Positions 41,229-42,756 of a DNA stretch of 42,756 bases are shown piece by piece. The notes under the pieces are model-generated. The model ran no database searches, had not been told where the DNA came from, and was given only the letters and a program-made list of their open reading frames with translations. This DNA is from Bacteroidales bacterium (lineage in GTDB: Bacteria; Bacteroidota; Bacteroidia; Bacteroidales; Lentimicrobiaceae), in contig JAGXGB010000026.1 in the NCBI GenBank assembly GCA_024636955.1, positions 1 to 42,756 on the forward strand, in the 5' to 3' direction. Both the position numbers and the translations under genes were made by a program. Numbering within the stretch: position 1 is the stretch's first letter; each line of letters opens with the position of its first letter.

Positions 41229-42756
41229 ATGAACAGGAAATTGCTAATCAGAGACTTAACCTTACGCGACGGACAACAATCACTATTTGCAACCCGCATG
41301 ACCCAGGCGCAAATTGACAAGGTACTACCGCTTTACAAAGAGGCTGGATTTTATGCTATGGAAGTGTGGGGAGGGGCCGTTCCTGATTCTGTTATGCGAT
41401 ACCTTAATGAGAACCCCTGGACTAGGCTGGAAAAGATAAAAGAAAGCATGGGTGGGGTTTCAAAGCTAACAGCCTTATCAAGAGGCCGTAATCTATTTGG
41501 TTATAATCCATACCCTGATGATGTTATTGATGGCTTTAACAGGAATGCAATTACTTCAGGAATTGACATCATGCGCATATTTGATGCGCTCAATGATACA
41601 GTTAACGTTGAAAGCACTATAAAGTCAGTAAAAAGCAATGGAGGAATAGCTGATTGTGCTGTTTGCTATACTGTTGACCCGCACTTTTCAACAAGAAATA
41701 AAATCAGGAATGCCCTTCAGGGTAAGCCCATAAACTCACGTATTTTTACTGATGATTATTACGTACAGAAGGCACTGCAATTGCAGGATATGGGTGCTGA
41801 TATGATCACAATTAAAGATATGGCAGGCCTGATTCCTCCACTCCGGGCAGGCCGGCTCATAAGGCTGTTGAAGAAAAATCTGTTGGTTCCTATTGACTTC
41901 CATACACATGCAACACCCGGTTACGGACTTGCATCAATGCTTATGGCGATCCTGAATGGGGTAGACGTCCTCGATACTAATATAATGAGCTTTGCCGGCG
42001 GCCCGGCAGCTTCTTCTTTTGAAATAATTCAATTATTCTGCAATAAGCTTGATATTGACACTGGCGTTAACCTGAATGCAGTGGTGAAAATTGATGCCCA
42101 GCTTAGGGAAATCAGGCATGAACTTGCTGAATATGATTCGTATAAGAAATTTCCAATTGATTTTGATATTACACGGGATAAACTGCCAAAGGATATTGAC
42201 AATTTATTTGAACTGGCAATTGCATATGCCAAGTCAGAGAAGGAAGACGATTTGCTTAATGCCACTCAGCATATTGAACGATACTTCAATTACCCTGAAC
42301 CTGATGAAAAGGTTAAAGATGCTGAGATACCGGGTGGAATGTACACCAATATGTTGATGCAACTTAAACAGCTCAAGCTTGAACGGTTACTGCCCAGAAC
42401 CCTTGAACTCATTCCTACAGTAAGAATGGCTGCCGGATGTCCCCCTCTTGTGACTCCTACCAGTCAGATAGTAGGCGCACAAGCTGTTAATTGCGTGATT
42501 GATGAAGCAAAGGGACAACCAATATATACAACCAAATCAATTCAGTTTGTGAATCTGGTTAAAGGTGTTTACGGTAAGACTCCAGCTCCTATTGACCCTG
42601 ATTTTCGCTATTTAATTGCTGGAGTAAAGGAAGAAACACCCTACGATACCCGCTACTATAAACGACAGGAAAATCCTGTATTTTATGAGTATGGTGATGT
42701 CAAATTAGCATCAGGTGAAAAGGAAGAATTACTGCTCGAACTCTTTCCATCGGTAG
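41229..42756 (+). CDS. Biotin-dependent carboxyltransferase subunit, 3' truncated
   Basis: 509 complete codons are visible and the frame runs off the end of the window. The start ATG follows GGAG closely. The TIM-barrel carboxyltransferase fold shows metal ligands Asp14 (TLRDGQQSLFATRM), His225 and His227 (HTHATPG), and the lysine that is normally carboxylated, Lys196 (TIKDMAG). A PYC/OADA conserved domain follows (from about residue 300). The classical motif TLRDAHQSL reads TLRDGQQSL, as in the oxaloacetate decarboxylase alpha / transcarboxylase 5S type. It moves carboxyl groups between carboxybiotin and pyruvate/oxaloacetate. Whether a biotin domain is fused at the C-terminus cannot be seen. 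Confidence 0.9.
   Translation, partial: MNRKLLIRDLTLRDGQQSLFATRMTQAQIDKVLPLYKEAGFYAMEVWGGAVPDSVMRYLNENPWTRLEKIKESMGGVSKLTALSRGRNLFGYNPYPDDVIDGFNRNAITSGIDIMRIFDALNDTVNVESTIKSVKSNGGIADCAVCYTVDPHFSTRNKIRNALQGKPINSRIFTDDYYVQKALQLQDMGADMITIKDMAGLIPPLRAGRLIRLLKKNLLVPIDFHTHATPGYGLASMLMAILNGVDVLDTNIMSFAGGPAASSFEIIQLFCNKLDIDTGVNLNAVVKIDAQLREIRHELAEYDSYKKFPIDFDITRDKLPKDIDNLFELAIAYAKSEKEDDLLNATQHIERYFNYPEPDEKVKDAEIPGGMYTNMLMQLKQLKLERLLPRTLELIPTVRMAAGCPPLVTPTSQIVGAQAVNCVIDEAKGQPIYTTKSIQFVNLVKGVYGKTPAPIDPDFRYLIAGVKEETPYDTRYYKRQENPVFYEYGDVKLASGEKEELLLELFPSV

Overview
The window looks like a chromosomal segment from a member of the Bacteroidota, probably an anaerobic or facultative relative of the Bacteroidales. 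The evidence is protein content: three secreted proteins with type IX secretion (T9SS) C-terminal sorting tails, a FecI-like sigma / FecR-like anti-sigma / TonB-dependent receptor set with a DUF4249 lipoprotein, an Omp28-type lipoprotein, a DUF6029-like protein, and several upstream sequences matching the Bacteroidota -7 promoter element TAnnTTTG. A tungsten/molybdenum aldehyde oxidoreductase and a radical SAM enzyme fit oxygen-poor life but do not prove it. I saw no prophage, insertion sequence, CRISPR array or rRNA.

Layout. 1-3223: 3' part of a large repeat-built T9SS cargo protein, followed by two hairpins. 3398-8758 (minus): complete phosphate uptake operon pstS-pstC-pstA-pstB-phoU plus an outer-membrane porin, with a Pho-box-like 11-bp phased repeat and a -7 element upstream of pstS. 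9007-12692: coiled-coil membrane protein, subtilisin-like protease with a large insertion, small membrane protein, and a voltage-sensor ion channel with an unusual filter. 12893-15377 (minus): aldehyde:ferredoxin oxidoreductase and a Tat-type four-cluster ferredoxin. 15482-17847 (minus): two T9SS cargo proteins. 18031-19194 (minus): MOT1-family molybdate (or tungstate) transporter, plausibly feeding the AOR. 19334-24443: ECF sigma, FecR, TonB receptor, DUF4249 lipoprotein. 24580-25524: lipoprotein of unknown function, then a strong terminator.

25742-30532 is the most interesting part. It holds a membrane-anchored thioredoxin, a DUF6132-like membrane protein, an ArsM-like methyltransferase with its own near-consensus promoter, a 34-residue Lys-rich peptide gene with Cys-Cys and Gly-Cys-His-Asp near its end (27301-27405), a SPASM-type radical SAM enzyme whose start codon overlaps the peptide stop (TAATG), a thioredoxin / thioredoxin-reductase fusion lacking the usual NADPH-binding arginines, and a DUF302 protein. 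I read this as a candidate RiPP (ribosomally made, post-translationally modified peptide) pathway combining radical SAM, methyltransferase and dithiol redox chemistry. I cannot match it to a described system from memory.

30607-30728: tRNA-Arg(CCU) and a bidirectional terminator. 30741-36278 (minus): FAS1-domain lipoprotein, a 752-bp intergenic stretch with operator-like and heptamer repeats, a sortilin/BNR-repeat secreted protein (GTG start), and a single-domain response regulator. 36563-40821: mannose-6-phosphate isomerase with a possible sigma-54 promoter, then a secreted TlpA thioredoxin, DUF6029-like protein and Omp28 lipoprotein in one run. 41229 to the end: 5' part of a biotin-dependent carboxyltransferase (pyruvate carboxylase B / oxaloacetate decarboxylase alpha type), cut off by the window edge.
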